Origin: Gammaproteobacteria bacterium
GTDB taxonomy: Bacteria > Pseudomonadota > Gammaproteobacteria > Steroidobacterales > Steroidobacteraceae
Direction of reading: 5' to 3'
Assembly: GCA_025355165.1 (NCBI GenBank)
Contig: JANYAD010000030.1
Span: 23,854-87,853 of the forward strand
Length of the DNA: 64,000 nt
The position numbers and the translations under genes are program-made. The notes below the pieces were generated by a model. It saw only the letters and a list, made by a program, of their open reading frames with translations, was not told the origin of the DNA and searched no databases. This document shows, piece by piece, positions 30,047 to 39,861 of this stretch (its first letter is position 1; each line of letters begins with the position of its first letter).

Positions 30047-31431
30047 TGAGCCAGCCTGCGGCGACGCCCTCTAGACAACAACGCTGGATCGAAAGGATAG
30101 TTCAGGCCCGCGAGCGCATGGCAACTGTGTCGCAGTTCGTGGTCGAAGGAACGCTGAGCCGCATGGTCGGCATGACGCTTGAGGCGGTCGGTTGCGAGGC
30201 CGCGGTTGGCGGTCGTTGCCTGGTCGACGCGGCGGAGGGCAAACAGATCGAGGCTGAAGTGGTGGGGTTTTCCGGCGACAAGCTATTTTTGATGCCCACG
30301 GGAGACATTCGCGGCCTGATGCCGGGCGCACGCGTCATCCCTACGCGAAGCGAGTCCTCGTTCGCGATGGGCGATGAGCTACTCGGACGGGTGTTGGATG
30401 GCGCCGGGCGGCCGCTCGATGGATTCGGCGAATTGCGTTGCACCGATCGGGTGTCACTGGCCGGTGAACCGCTAAATCCGCTCATGCGCCGTGCGATCCG
30501 GGATCCGCTCGATGTGGGGGTGCGCTCCATCAACGCGCTGCTGTCGGTAGGCGGCGGGCAGCGCATCGGGCTGTTTGCAGGCTCCGGGGTGGGCAAATCC
30601 GTGCTGCTGGGCATGATGACCCGATACACCAAGGCCGACGTGACCGTAGTCGGACTGATCGGCGAACGTGGCCGGGAGGTCCAAGATTTCGTGACCAACA
30701 CCTTGGGGCCCGACGGCATGCGCCGCGCAGTGGTGGTGGCCACTCCAGCCGACAATCCGCCGCTGATGCGCCTGCACGGTGCGTGGCTTGCAACCGCGAT
30801 TGCCGAGTATTTCCGCGATCGGGGGCTGAAGGTGTTGCTGTTGCTCGATTCGCTAACTCGTTTCGCGCAAGCGCAGCGCGAAATCGCGCTAGCCATCGGT
30901 GAACCCCCCGCCACCAAGGGCTACCCGCCGTCCGTGTTCGCGCGCTTGCCACAGCTGGTCGAGCGTGCCGGCAACAGCGATCGCGGTGTGGGATCGATCA
31001 CCGCTTTCTATACCGTGTTGGTGGAAGGTGATGACCAGAATGACCCGATCGCGGATGCAGCCCGCGCGATCCTGGACGGACACATCGTGCTGTCGCGCCG
31101 CTTGGCAGAGAACGGCCTTTATCCTGCGATCGATGTCGAGGCCTCGATCAGTCGGGCGATGCACCAGATCGCCACTCGTGAGCAACTCGATTTGGCGAAC
31201 CGCTTCAAGCAAGTTTATTCGACGTATCAGCAAAATCGCGATCTGATCACCGTCGGCGCCTACAGGCGCGGTTCGGACGCGAGGGTGGACCTCGCCGTCG
31301 AGCAGTGGCCAAAAATGCTCGAATTTCTGAGGCAGGATATGTACGAACCGGTGGGAATCGAGCGAAGTTATGCGGATCTGAAGCAACTCGTGACGCAGTT
31401 CTCGGCACCTCCCACGCCAACGGGCCGATAG
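30046..31431 (+). CDS. fliI: Flagellum-specific ATPase FliI
   Basis: GLFAGSGVGKSVLLGMMTRYTKADVTVVGLIGERGREVQDF. Confidence 0.97.
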   Translation: MSQPAATPSRQQRWIERIVQARERMATVSQFVVEGTLSRMVGMTLEAVGCEAAVGGRCLVDAAEGKQIEAEVVGFSGDKLFLMPTGDIRGLMPGARVIPTRSESSFAMGDELLGRVLDGAGRPLDGFGELRCTDRVSLAGEPLNPLMRRAIRDPLDVGVRSINALLSVGGGQRIGLFAGSGVGKSVLLGMMTRYTKADVTVVGLIGERGREVQDFVTNTLGPDGMRRAVVVATPADNPPLMRLHGAWLATAIAEYFRDRGLKVLLLLDSLTRFAQAQREIALAIGEPPATKGYPPSVFARLPQLVERAGNSDRGVGSITAFYTVLVEGDDQNDPIADAARAILDGHIVLSRRLAENGLYPAIDVEASISRAMHQIATREQLDLANRFKQVYSTYQQNRDLITVGAYRRGSDARVDLAVEQWPKMLEFLRQDMYEPVGIERSYADLKQLVTQFSAPPTPTGR

Positions 31432-31435
31432 TGCA

Positions 31436-31897
31436 ATGCCCATGATGAAGTCCAAACGCTTTGAGCCTATCCAGGAAATCGCACTGTCCTCGGCGAACGA
31501 GTTGAGCCGCAGCATGGCCGAGGCGGGGCGCAGAATCTCCGACCTGGAGCATCAGCTTCAGCAGCTTCAGACCTACCGCGATGAGTATGTGCGCGACTCG
31601 GCCAAGACCAGCGGCGCCATCGACGCGGTCAAGCTGCAAAACTATCGTTCCTTCCTCGACCGGTTGGGCGAGGCGCTGAACCAGAAGGTGAGAGCGCTCG
31701 ATTCCGCGCGCAACGAATTCGAGAAACGCCGTGCGCAGTGGAGCGAGAAACGCATCGAGTCCGAGTCCCTGAACCGGGTCGTGGACCGCTTTCGCAACGA
31801 AGAGCAACACGCTGCAGATCGCAAGGAGCAGCGCGATGGCGATGAGGCAGCCATGCGCTTGATGTTGATCGGACGCCTCGATACCGGAAGCCCGTAG
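31436..31897 (+). CDS. fliJ: Flagellar export protein FliJ
   Basis: Coiled-coil FliJ-type sequence directly after fliI. Confidence 0.85.
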   Translation: MPMMKSKRFEPIQEIALSSANELSRSMAEAGRRISDLEHQLQQLQTYRDEYVRDSAKTSGAIDAVKLQNYRSFLDRLGEALNQKVRALDSARNEFEKRRAQWSEKRIESESLNRVVDRFRNEEQHAADRKEQRDGDEAAMRLMLIGRLDTGSP

Positions 31898-31921
31898 CGG
31901 GGGCGTGTTACTCTCGGTGCA

Positions 31922-32377
31922 ATGACCAGCATTTGGGTCGATGCCGACGCCTGTCCCGGCGTGATAAAAGAAATACTGTTTCGTGCCGCGAAGCGCACCG
32001 GCGTACCGATCACGCTGGTGGCCAATCAGGCTTTGCAAATTCCCAGAATCCAGAGCGTCCGCGCCGTCAAGGTTGCCCCCGGGTTCGATGTTGCAGACGC
32101 TGAAATCGTAAAACGTGTCGTCGCCGGCGATCTGGTGGTCACGGCCGATATTCCGCTCGCCGCCGAGGTGATTGCCAAGGGTGCCGAGGCGCTCAATCCA
32201 CGCGGCGAGCTCTATTCTCCCGATACCATACGCGGCGTGCTTGCCATGCGTGACTTCATGGACACGATGCGATCGAGCGGCGTCATCGGCGGGGGCCCGC
32301 CGCCGCTCTCTCAAGCCAATCGCAATGCCTTTGCAGCCCGCCTCGATTCTTGGCTGGCAAAGCGGCCACTGCAATGA
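31922..32377 (+). CDS. UPF0178/YaiI family protein
   Basis: [33 protein letters not shown]...[29 protein letters not shown]. Confidence 0.93.
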   Translation: MTSIWVDADACPGVIKEILFRAAKRTGVPITLVANQALQIPRIQSVRAVKVAPGFDVADAEIVKRVVAGDLVVTADIPLAAEVIAKGAEALNPRGELYSPDTIRGVLAMRDFMDTMRSSGVIGGGPPPLSQANRNAFAARLDSWLAKRPLQ

Positions 32378-32658
32378 TGGAAAATGAAGAAGCTGCGCAG
32401 CCGACCGGCGAACCGGAGGCCGGCGAACCGGTGCAGGTGCCATACACCGAGTTATCGCCAGACCTGTTGCACGCCGTCATCGAGTCCTTCGTGCTGCGCG
32501 AAGGCACCGATTACGGCGTGCAGGAACTCCCTTTAGATGCGAAAGTGGCCCGAGTCATGGGGCAGCTCCGGCGTCAAGAGATCAAGATCATTTATGACCC
32601 TAATTCCGACAGCGTGACCATCATACCTGGGCACTCCGATGGTGCGCCGAAGCGCTAA
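32374..32658 (+). CDS. YheU family protein
   Basis: [54 protein letters not shown]. Confidence 0.88.
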   Translation: MMENEEAAQPTGEPEAGEPVQVPYTELSPDLLHAVIESFVLREGTDYGVQELPLDAKVARVMGQLRRQEIKIIYDPNSDSVTIIPGHSDGAPKR

Positions 32659-33484
32659 GCCCCGGCGCTCTAAATTCGCATCAGTCGTCGTTAGATTTTG
32701 GCGCCGAACCAGGAAGCTTGCTCGTCGCGCAAAGCGCTGGTGGCTACCGGCACCGCGAGCGGCGAAACTCATCATGGGCCTGGCGGTCATCCTGATGGTT
32801 TGGCTGGGCGTAAACTGGATATTCCAAGTGCTGCGCAAGCCCTCGGAGTTGTTCTTTCCGGTCAGCGGCACGTTGAACAAGACACCGGTGGAAACCTGGC
32901 GGGCGTACCAGCCCATCTTCAGAAAATATTCCACCAGCATCATGACCCCAACCCTCTTGGCCGCTCTTGCCCAAGTGGAAGCCTCAGGAAACCCCGTGGC
33001 GCGCACGTACTGGCGCTGGTCGTGGAAATCGCTGCCCTTCGAGGTGTATCGGCCGGCATCCACGGCGGTGGGCATGTACCAAATTACCGACGGTAATTTC
33101 GCCGAAGCGAGGCATTTTTGCATCCATGATCATCAGGTTGTTGGTGATGGGCCGTGGAATGATTGGCAGTCCTGCTGGTTCACCCGCTTGTATGCCCGGG
33201 TGCTCCCAAGCGATGCGGTCGAACTGACATCGGCTTACTTAGACCACAGCGTCGCCGCCATCTTTGAGCGCCGCCGCATCGGCTCAGCAACGTTACAGCG
33301 CAAGCAGGCGCTGGCTGCATTGATTCATTTGTGCGGCGCCGGCGCTGGCGATGAGTTCGCGAGGCGCGGCTTTCGGGTGGCCGAGAGTCAGCGCTGCGGT
33401 GATCATCAGGCGCAAATGTATCTGAATCGCGTCAGTGCAATGAAAGAGGTTTTCGATCGCCTGCTGAACGAGGAGGCACAATGA
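32639..33484 (+). CDS. Lytic transglycosylase-like (SLT-fold) protein with N-terminal TM segment
   Basis: LLAALAQVEASGNPVARTYW...STAVGMYQITDGNFAEARHFC. Confidence 0.75.
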   Translation: MVRRSAKPRRSKFASVVVRFWRRTRKLARRAKRWWLPAPRAAKLIMGLAVILMVWLGVNWIFQVLRKPSELFFPVSGTLNKTPVETWRAYQPIFRKYSTSIMTPTLLAALAQVEASGNPVARTYWRWSWKSLPFEVYRPASTAVGMYQITDGNFAEARHFCIHDHQVVGDGPWNDWQSCWFTRLYARVLPSDAVELTSAYLDHSVAAIFERRRIGSATLQRKQALAALIHLCGAGAGDEFARRGFRVAESQRCGDHQAQMYLNRVSAMKEVFDRLLNEEAQ

Positions 33485-33494
33485 AATCGCCAGG

Positions 33495-34460
33495 TCATGG
33501 ACCTTTCGGGGCTTGGCGCGAATCGGTGCAATTCCTCATGGCGCTCTTCAGGGAGATTCGCGAGACGCTGCCGCTTTGATAATCCGTGAGCCATAACGCG
33601 CCGTGTCCTATCCCGAGTGAATCACCGCCCGGACCGATCCACTGGCACAACACAGTATTGGTGTCCGCGTCGATCAGCGATAGGGGCACCTTCGGCATGG
33701 TGGTCCACACTCGATTAGCATCGAAAGCGATGTCGCCGCCGTGGCCGGGGGTGCCCAATGCAATGGTGACGGTATTCTTGGTGCGCACATCCGCACGCGT
33801 TACCGTGCCATCGCCTTGATTAAGAGTCCAAATGGCGCCCGCGCCGGTGGCGAGGAAGCGCGGGCCAGGCCCGGTGGCTACCGTGGTAGTTACCTTTCCG
33901 GTAAGCGCGTCCAGGCCCGTGAGGTCGGCGCCCTCAGCGTGGGAAATCCAAATCGTGCCGTCCTTAAATTTCGGGTTATATGAGCCGGGCGGGGTGTGGA
34001 AGGTAGCGAGAACGGTGCCGTTGCCGGGATCCAAGCGCGCAAGATCGCCCTGTCCGTTCACGACCATCCACACGCTGTCGGCTCCGTAAGCGATGCCGCC
34101 TTCGGCAGCGGCCGGCCCCACCGCAAACGTCGCTGATAATTGACTGGTTTTTAAGTTCACCTTGGCCAGTGTCGGGGGAGATGTACACATCGGAACCCAA
34201 AGATGGCCTGAACCCGCCGTCAAACCGGCGCATGCTTCGCCCGGTAGCCTCACGCGTGCGACCCGTAGATTGGTTTTAGGATCTATGCGATTGACAGCAA
34301 AGGGACCGGTGCTGCCGACCCACACCGAGTCGGCCGTGATCAACACCCAGTCCGCGGTCTTGCCCAACTTAATCGTCGCCAGGGGCTCAAGTTCGGTTAT
34401 GGATCGAGGCGCCGCGGCCGCGCTGCACGACAGTGCATACATCACGCTCGCCAGAAGCAT
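33495..34460 (-). CDS. Secreted beta-propeller (YVTN/Vgb-like) protein
   Basis: Repeated blades (GNGTVLATFHTPPGSYNPKFKDGTIWIS, GAGAIWTLNQGDGTVTRAD); signal-peptide start at Met 34460. Confidence 0.7.
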   Translation of the reverse strand: MLLASVMYALSCSAAAAPRSITELEPLATIKLGKTADWVLITADSVWVGSTGPFAVNRIDPKTNLRVARVRLPGEACAGLTAGSGHLWVPMCTSPPTLAKVNLKTSQLSATFAVGPAAAEGGIAYGADSVWMVVNGQGDLARLDPGNGTVLATFHTPPGSYNPKFKDGTIWISHAEGADLTGLDALTGKVTTTVATGPGPRFLATGAGAIWTLNQGDGTVTRADVRTKNTVTIALGTPGHGGDIAFDANRVWTTMPKVPLSLIDADTNTVLCQWIGPGGDSLGIGHGALWLTDYQSGSVSRISLKSAMRNCTDSRQAPKGP

Positions 34461-34579
34461 GGACTTTTCGCGGTGTCGCACGGCAGGAGTATGGGCCAAC
34501 AAGCCCGCGATTTCTCAGCGAGCTGGTGTATGCTTCCAAAAATTTGTTCCGCGCCAAAAAATTGAGGGGTACAACAATT

Positions 34580-35692
34580 TTGCGATTTAGTCCGCTGGTC
34601 CTGGTCTTGTTCGCCGCTCCATTTGCGCAAGCGCAGGCAGCGCAGACAGACATAGAGCCCGTTCAGCACGAATTCATGATCAAGGATTTCAAGACCGAGG
34701 GCGGCGCCGTGCTGCCCGAGGCACGCGTGGTTTACGGAACTTACGGCAAGCTTAATTCGAAAGGGGACAATGCGGTCCTTCTTCCATCGCACTATATGGC
34801 TGAGATGCACGGCTACGGCTGGTTGATCGGCCCGGGCAAGGCGCTAGATCCGGGAAAGCTGTTCCTGGTCAGCAGCGAGCTGTTTGGAAACGGACGCTCA
34901 TCCTCGCCGAGTAATACGCCGGAACCGTTGCACGGCCCGCGGTTCCCCGTCACCAGCATCCGTGACAACATCCAAGCCGTGCATCGCTTGCTGACCGAGC
35001 AGCTGCATGTTCAGCACCTGCGCGCCGTCATCGGATTCTCGATGGGGGCGCAACAAGCGTTCCAATGGGCGGTAAGCTATCCGGACTTCATGGACGGTAT
35101 CGTGGCGACTTCCGGCACGGCAAAGACTTATGGCCATGGCATCGTGCGTCTCGAAGGTGAAATCGCGGCGCTGACCGCCGACCCGACCTTCGACGGCGGC
35201 GACTACAAGACTCAGCCGACCAAGGGTATTGAGGCTTTCTCCATGGTTTGGGCTGGCTGGTTATTTTCGCAGGAATGGTGGCGCCAGGAGCTGTGGCGCA
35301 CGAACCCCGCTTTCGGCAAGACCTTCGAGGAGGTGGTGGAGCACTTTCGCAAGAGTTTCATTCCTGGAGCGGATGCGAATAATTTGATCCTGCAGATGCG
35401 TAGTTGGGAGTTCCACGACATCGGCAAGACACCGCCTTTTCACGGCGACGTCGAGGCGGCACTGCGTTCCATCAAAGTACCGGTGCTTTACATGCCCTCC
35501 GAGACCGACATGTACTTTCCAACTACCGATGCGCGGTATGAAGCGGCGTTCATCGCGCATTGTACGCTCGCGATCATTCCGTCGCTGTGGGGCCATCCAG
35601 CCGGTGCCGGCGTGGCGCCCGCAGATGAGAAGTTTCTCAATGATCACGTGTCGACGTTTCTTGCGACCATCGGCAAACCTTTGACCCGATGA
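34580..35692 (+). CDS. MetX/homoserine O-acetyltransferase-like alpha/beta hydrolase with signal peptide
   Basis: RAVIGFSMGAQQAFQWAVSYPDFMDGIVATSGTAK; TTG start with signal peptide proposed, ORF itself opens at 34433. Confidence 0.72.
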   Translation: MRFSPLVLVLFAAPFAQAQAAQTDIEPVQHEFMIKDFKTEGGAVLPEARVVYGTYGKLNSKGDNAVLLPSHYMAEMHGYGWLIGPGKALDPGKLFLVSSELFGNGRSSSPSNTPEPLHGPRFPVTSIRDNIQAVHRLLTEQLHVQHLRAVIGFSMGAQQAFQWAVSYPDFMDGIVATSGTAKTYGHGIVRLEGEIAALTADPTFDGGDYKTQPTKGIEAFSMVWAGWLFSQEWWRQELWRTNPAFGKTFEEVVEHFRKSFIPGADANNLILQMRSWEFHDIGKTPPFHGDVEAALRSIKVPVLYMPSETDMYFPTTDARYEAAFIAHCTLAIIPSLWGHPAGAGVAPADEKFLNDHVSTFLATIGKPLTR

Positions 35693-36336
35693 CGTTCAAG
35701 ACGTGGTTGCTTTTCCTGGTAATGGAGACCGCATTGTCTCTGTCCCCGGGACCGGCCGTGTTTTACGTCGTCTCGCAAGGCGCACGGGGCGGATTGCGTC
35801 GCACCCTGCCGGCGGCGGCGGGAATTCTTACCGCCAACGCAGCGTACTTCGCGCTATCGGCCACCAGCCTAGGAGCGCTCATTGCGGCGAGCGCGAGGTT
35901 CTTCGTCATCGCCAAATGGGTCGGGGCCGCCTACCTTATTGTTTTGGGCGTAAAGGCGCTGCTCGCTGCGAACTCCATGCATGCTGTTGCGCTCGAAAAG
36001 GAGCAGGCGCAAAAGCAGCGCCGTCTGGGCGTGTATGTGGGGGCCCTTACCTTGCAATTCGCGAATCCCAAGGCGCTGCTGTTTTTTCTGGCGTTACTGC
36101 CGCAATTCATCAACCTCGCAGCACCGGTGGTACCGCAGATGTTGATCTTGGCAGCGACATCTATGGTCCCGGAATTTTTTATCTTGGCAGGGTACGGGTG
36201 GCTGGCGCATCGCGCGCTGCGCGCAACGGTTCGATTCGGCATGCCGGGCAACATGAATCGTTGGCTTGCGCGGGTGGAGGGCGTCGGGCTATTGGGCTGT
36301 GCGACTCTGGTTTTGAATTTTAATCGCGGCAACTAG
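35689..36336 (+). CDS. LysE/RhtB family transporter
   Basis: ETALSLSPGPAVFYVVSQGARGGLRRTLPAAAGI; multiple TM segments. Confidence 0.85.
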   Translation: MTFKTWLLFLVMETALSLSPGPAVFYVVSQGARGGLRRTLPAAAGILTANAAYFALSATSLGALIAASARFFVIAKWVGAAYLIVLGVKALLAANSMHAVALEKEQAQKQRRLGVYVGALTLQFANPKALLFFLALLPQFINLAAPVVPQMLILAATSMVPEFFILAGYGWLAHRALRATVRFGMPGNMNRWLARVEGVGLLGCATLVLNFNRGN

Positions 36337-36356
36337 CCGTCTAAACATTCGATAAG

Positions 36357-38327
36357 GTGAAATGTATGAGGCAAATCCTTGCGGTTGCGGTTGCGGTTGC
36401 GGTTGCGGTGCTATGCATCGGCGTCGGGCAAATGGCGACCGGGCAAAGCCCGTTGGCGGATCGACTCGTGCATCGATACCTCAGTGTTGAGATTTCGCCG
36501 GACGCACAGCTGGTCGCGTCCGTCGAAGGTGATTCTTCCAACAGCGGCGGTACCCCGACCGTCCGAGATCTTGTGATCCGGCAGGCGCGATCCGGCGCGG
36601 CGATCACCGTCAGCATGCCTTGCGGCCGTGTGCCGGAGTGCTGGCCCGACTCGCCCACGTGGAGCCCGGACGGCAAGCACCTTGCCTTTACCTTGCGTAC
36701 GCCCGGCACTCATGCACGCTCTGTGTATGCGGTATCTTCCGATGGCACTTCGCTGACCAAGCTCCTTGTTTTCAGCGGCACGATTGACCATTTACGATCA
36801 CTGCCGGATGGTCGATTGGCCATGCTCGCCATTCAAAACGCCACCAAGGAGGTCGGAGCGACCCAAGCAGGCGCGCCCGTCGCGGGGGACTTGAACATGC
36901 CGCCGCCGGAGCAGCGAATCGCAATCCTTGACAACGGCGATTTGCGCTTCATATCGCCCCCGAATTTGTTCGTCTATGAATATGACTGGCGAGGCAAGGA
37001 CAAGGGTTTTGTGGGAACTGCGGCTCCCGGGGACGGCGATAACAACTGGTGGACGGCGAAGTTGTACACCTTTGCCGAAAGGGGCGGAGAGGCGCGGGTC
37101 ATCTACGCGCCCGCCGACGAGAGGCAACAGCTGGCGATGCCTAAAGTATCGCGCGATGGAACTCGGGTCGCTTTCATTGCCGGAATTATGAGCGACTTTG
37201 GCTCGACTGGCGGGGACGTGTACACGCTACCGCTCGGTGGCGGTACCGCGACCAATATGACTCCCGACATTCACGCTTCGGCTACCGCCGTTTCATGGGG
37301 GTGCGAGGGGCAGCTACAGGCGGAGTTACTCGCAGGCGACAAAATTCAATTTGCGCAATTGAGCGCCTCCGGTGCGAAGCCTCGCATCCTCTGGAGCGGC
37401 GAGGAATCCTGGGGCGATCGTGACGCTGGAATCTCCACCGCATGCCCCTCAGGAATCACTGCTGATGGGCACGAATCCTTCACCGAGGCACCCGAGATCG
37501 AAATCGGACCCATAGGCCATTGGCGCAAGCTGACATCGGCGAACGCGGGATTGAGCTTGCCGGCACGCGTGCAGAGCGTGTGGTGGAAGAGCGATGGGTT
37601 TGATGTGCAGGGCTGGCTGGTGGTGCCGGCGCATGCCGAGGGGAAGCTGCCGATGATTACTGTGGTGCATGGCGGCCCCGCGTCGGCGGCCACCCCAAGC
37701 TTCATCGGGCCGGGCATCTCTCGCACCTTGCTTGGGCACGGCTATGCGCTATTTTGGCCAAACCCGCGCGGCAGCTACGGCCAAGGCGAGCGGTTCACGC
37801 TGGCGAACGTTCGCGATTTCGGCCATGGGGATTTGCGCGACATTCTCGCCGGCATCGATGCGGCCGCAAAGGTTGCGCCCATCGATCCGGTGCGCCTCGG
37901 CCTGACCGGCGGAAGCTACGGCGGCTTCATGACCATGTGGGCGGTGACTCAAACCAATCGCTTCAAAGCCGCGGTCGCGGCTGCCGGAATCAGCGACTGG
38001 CTGTCGTACTACGGCGAGAATGGCATCGATGCCTGGATGATCCCGTACTTCGGCAAGTCCGCATACGATGATCCTGCGGTGTATGCGGCCTCATCGGCCA
38101 TCAACTATATTCACAATGTGAAGACACCAACCTTCGCCTATGTGGGAGAGCTGGATATCGAGTGCCCGGCACCGCAAACCCAGGAATTCTGGCACGCGAT
38201 GAAAGCCATGAATGTGCCGACCTCAATGATGGTCTACCCGGGCGAGGGACACGGACTGCGCGAACCGGAGCATCTTGCCGACGCCGAACAACGAACGCTG
38301 GCTTGGTTCGACCGGTATCTGAAGTAG
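36357..38327 (+). CDS. S9 family prolyl oligopeptidase
   Basis: RLGLTGGSYGGFMTMWAVTQTNRFKAAVAAAGISDW catalytic region. Confidence 0.92.
   Translation: MKCMRQILAVAVAVAVAVLCIGVGQMATGQSPLADRLVHRYLSVEISPDAQLVASVEGDSSNSGGTPTVRDLVIRQARSGAAITVSMPCGRVPECWPDSPTWSPDGKHLAFTLRTPGTHARSVYAVSSDGTSLTKLLVFSGTIDHLRSLPDGRLAMLAIQNATKEVGATQAGAPVAGDLNMPPPEQRIAILDNGDLRFISPPNLFVYEYDWRGKDKGFVGTAAPGDGDNNWWTAKLYTFAERGGEARVIYAPADERQQLAMPKVSRDGTRVAFIAGIMSDFGSTGGDVYTLPLGGGTATNMTPDIHASATAVSWGCEGQLQAELLAGDKIQFAQLSASGAKPRILWSGEESWGDRDAGISTACPSGITADGHESFTEAPEIEIGPIGHWRKLTSANAGLSLPARVQSVWWKSDGFDVQGWLVVPAHAEGKLPMITVVHGGPASAATPSFIGPGISRTLLGHGYALFWPNPRGSYGQGERFTLANVRDFGHGDLRDILAGIDAAAKVAPIDPVRLGLTGGSYGGFMTMWAVTQTNRFKAAVAAAGISDWLSYYGENGIDAWMIPYFGKSAYDDPAVYAASSAINYIHNVKTPTFAYVGELDIECPAPQTQEFWHAMKAMNVPTSMMVYPGEGHGLREPEHLADAEQRTLAWFDRYLK
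36379..36408 (+). repeat. Perfect (TTGCGG)x5 hexanucleotide repeat in the signal-peptide region of the S9 peptidase
   Basis: ttgcggttgcggttgcggttgcggttgcgg, encodes the VAVAVAVAV run. Confidence 0.95.
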
Positions 38328-38339
38328 GGATGGATACCA

Positions 38340-38356
38340 TTGGCACGTGGCTTGCA
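38340..38356 (+). promoter_or_regulatory. Putative sigma-54 promoter of fliK
   Basis: TTGGCACGTGGCTTGCA, consensus with GG-N10-GC spacing. Confidence 0.75.
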
Positions 38357-38367
38357 ATTTCTGGGTG

Positions 38368-39855
38368 ATGAATGCCATACCGCCAGTTTCCCAATCGCAG
38401 CGCAGCAATGGTGAGCTGAATTTCAATGTGTCAGAGCCTCCCCATATGCCGCTTCCCCCGGCTAGCGGTCAGGATTTTGCGGCCGCCTTGAACCAAGCTC
38501 ATGCTGAGCCTGCGCGCAAGAACATCATCAAAGACCAACATCGAAGCGAGCCCAGCGGCGGGCATTTGCCGCAGCTCGGCAATTCGACGCCGCCTGTTGC
38601 GCCGGCTGCAACCACAGGCGTAGCCGCTGCGCGCCATAGCCTAAATGACCGGGACGACCGGGCGGCGGTCGCGGTGGCCGCCACCCCGATAGGTACCCCC
38701 GCCGCATCAGCAGCCGGTGCGGGCGCACCCGCCCCCACGTCGGTCGGCGCGGCACCCCCAAGCAACGCTTGCACGCCAGAGAGCAATATTGCTGCGACTC
38801 AGCCTCCCCTGAAAGCGCTGGCAGCGGACGATCAGGCAATGCTGAGCGGCGTGCCCGTGCTCCAAAGTTCACCCCCAAAGCCTGTTCCCGTGCCGATCAC
38901 TTCGGCGCCTTCTGCCGCAGGTGCCCGCACACCCGCCATACCGGCCGCAGGTATCGGCCCCCGGCTTATCGCGGCAGCCATTGCAACTGCAGCCACCCCG
39001 GCCTCGGATTCCTCGAACGGCACGCTGAACGGCGCAGTGGCTCCCAACGCCGATAACGCGGCGCAAGCCGTGATGGCGGAAACCCACGCACAAGGCAGCA
39101 CTTTGCCGCTGACGAATTCGCCGGACCTCGCGGTTTCCGATGCGGGGACGGCGCTGGCGCGTGAGGTCGCACCGGCTCCCGGAGTGCCGATTGCACCGGG
39201 ATTCGCCGCCGGATCCCCAGATACTGTAGCGGGTCCAGCGTCCGCGGCAGCGGCGGCTGCAACGGCGGCATCTATCGGACAAGTGGTCGGTGCCGCCGGT
39301 AGTCAGGCCGGCGGTGACAAGCATTCCCGCGGTGGCGGCCCGGATTCTTTTCAGCCCGGCGCCTCGAGTGACGGCGCCGGCGCCGCGCAACTGCTGAGCT
39401 CCGCCAATCCGGGCGCTGCCGATGCATCGCCCACCCCTGCGTTCAAAGTGTCGGCCGGCGTTGACAGCGCCGAATTTGGGCAGGGCGTTGCTAACCACGT
39501 CGGCATCATGATGGACGGCAATTTGAGCAGCGCGAAATTGCAGGTCAATCCACCGGCCCTCGGACCCATCGAGGTGCGGATCGCGCTGCAGGCGGGACAT
39601 GCGCAAGTCTGGTTTACGAGCCACAGCGCGATCACCCGCGATGCGCTCGAGTCAAGCGCGCCAAAACTTCGTGAAATGCTGGGCGCGCAGGGTTTCGCAG
39701 AGGTGAGCGTCGACATTTCTCAGCGCTCTTTCCAGGAACGCTCGCCCCAGCCAAGAAGTTATGAGGGGCCGGCGGCAATTACGCCTGACTCCATCGCTGC
39801 GGTGGGCAGCGCATCGGCGCATACCGCAACCGGGTTGCTCGACGCCTATGCGTGA
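38368..39855 (+). CDS. fliK: Flagellar hook-length control protein FliK
   Basis: Ala/Pro-rich N-terminus and C-terminal Flg_hook domain (LQVNPPALGPIEVRIALQAGHAQVWFTSHSAITRDALESSAPKLREMLGAQGF); true start may be downstream (GTG 38428). Confidence 0.88.
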   Translation: MNAIPPVSQSQRSNGELNFNVSEPPHMPLPPASGQDFAAALNQAHAEPARKNIIKDQHRSEPSGGHLPQLGNSTPPVAPAATTGVAAARHSLNDRDDRAAVAVAATPIGTPAASAAGAGAPAPTSVGAAPPSNACTPESNIAATQPPLKALAADDQAMLSGVPVLQSSPPKPVPVPITSAPSAAGARTPAIPAAGIGPRLIAAAIATAATPASDSSNGTLNGAVAPNADNAAQAVMAETHAQGSTLPLTNSPDLAVSDAGTALAREVAPAPGVPIAPGFAAGSPDTVAGPASAAAAAATAASIGQVVGAAGSQAGGDKHSRGGGPDSFQPGASSDGAGAAQLLSSANPGAADASPTPAFKVSAGVDSAEFGQGVANHVGIMMDGNLSSAKLQVNPPALGPIEVRIALQAGHAQVWFTSHSAITRDALESSAPKLREMLGAQGFAEVSVDISQRSFQERSPQPRSYEGPAAITPDSIAAVGSASAHTATGLLDAYA

Positions 39856-39861
39856 AGCTGT

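Noticed and set aside
31247-32443. 398-aa minus-strand ORF
   Set aside because: Antisense to fliI/fliJ/YaiI, which are clearly real; low-complexity composition typical of GC-rich shadow ORFs
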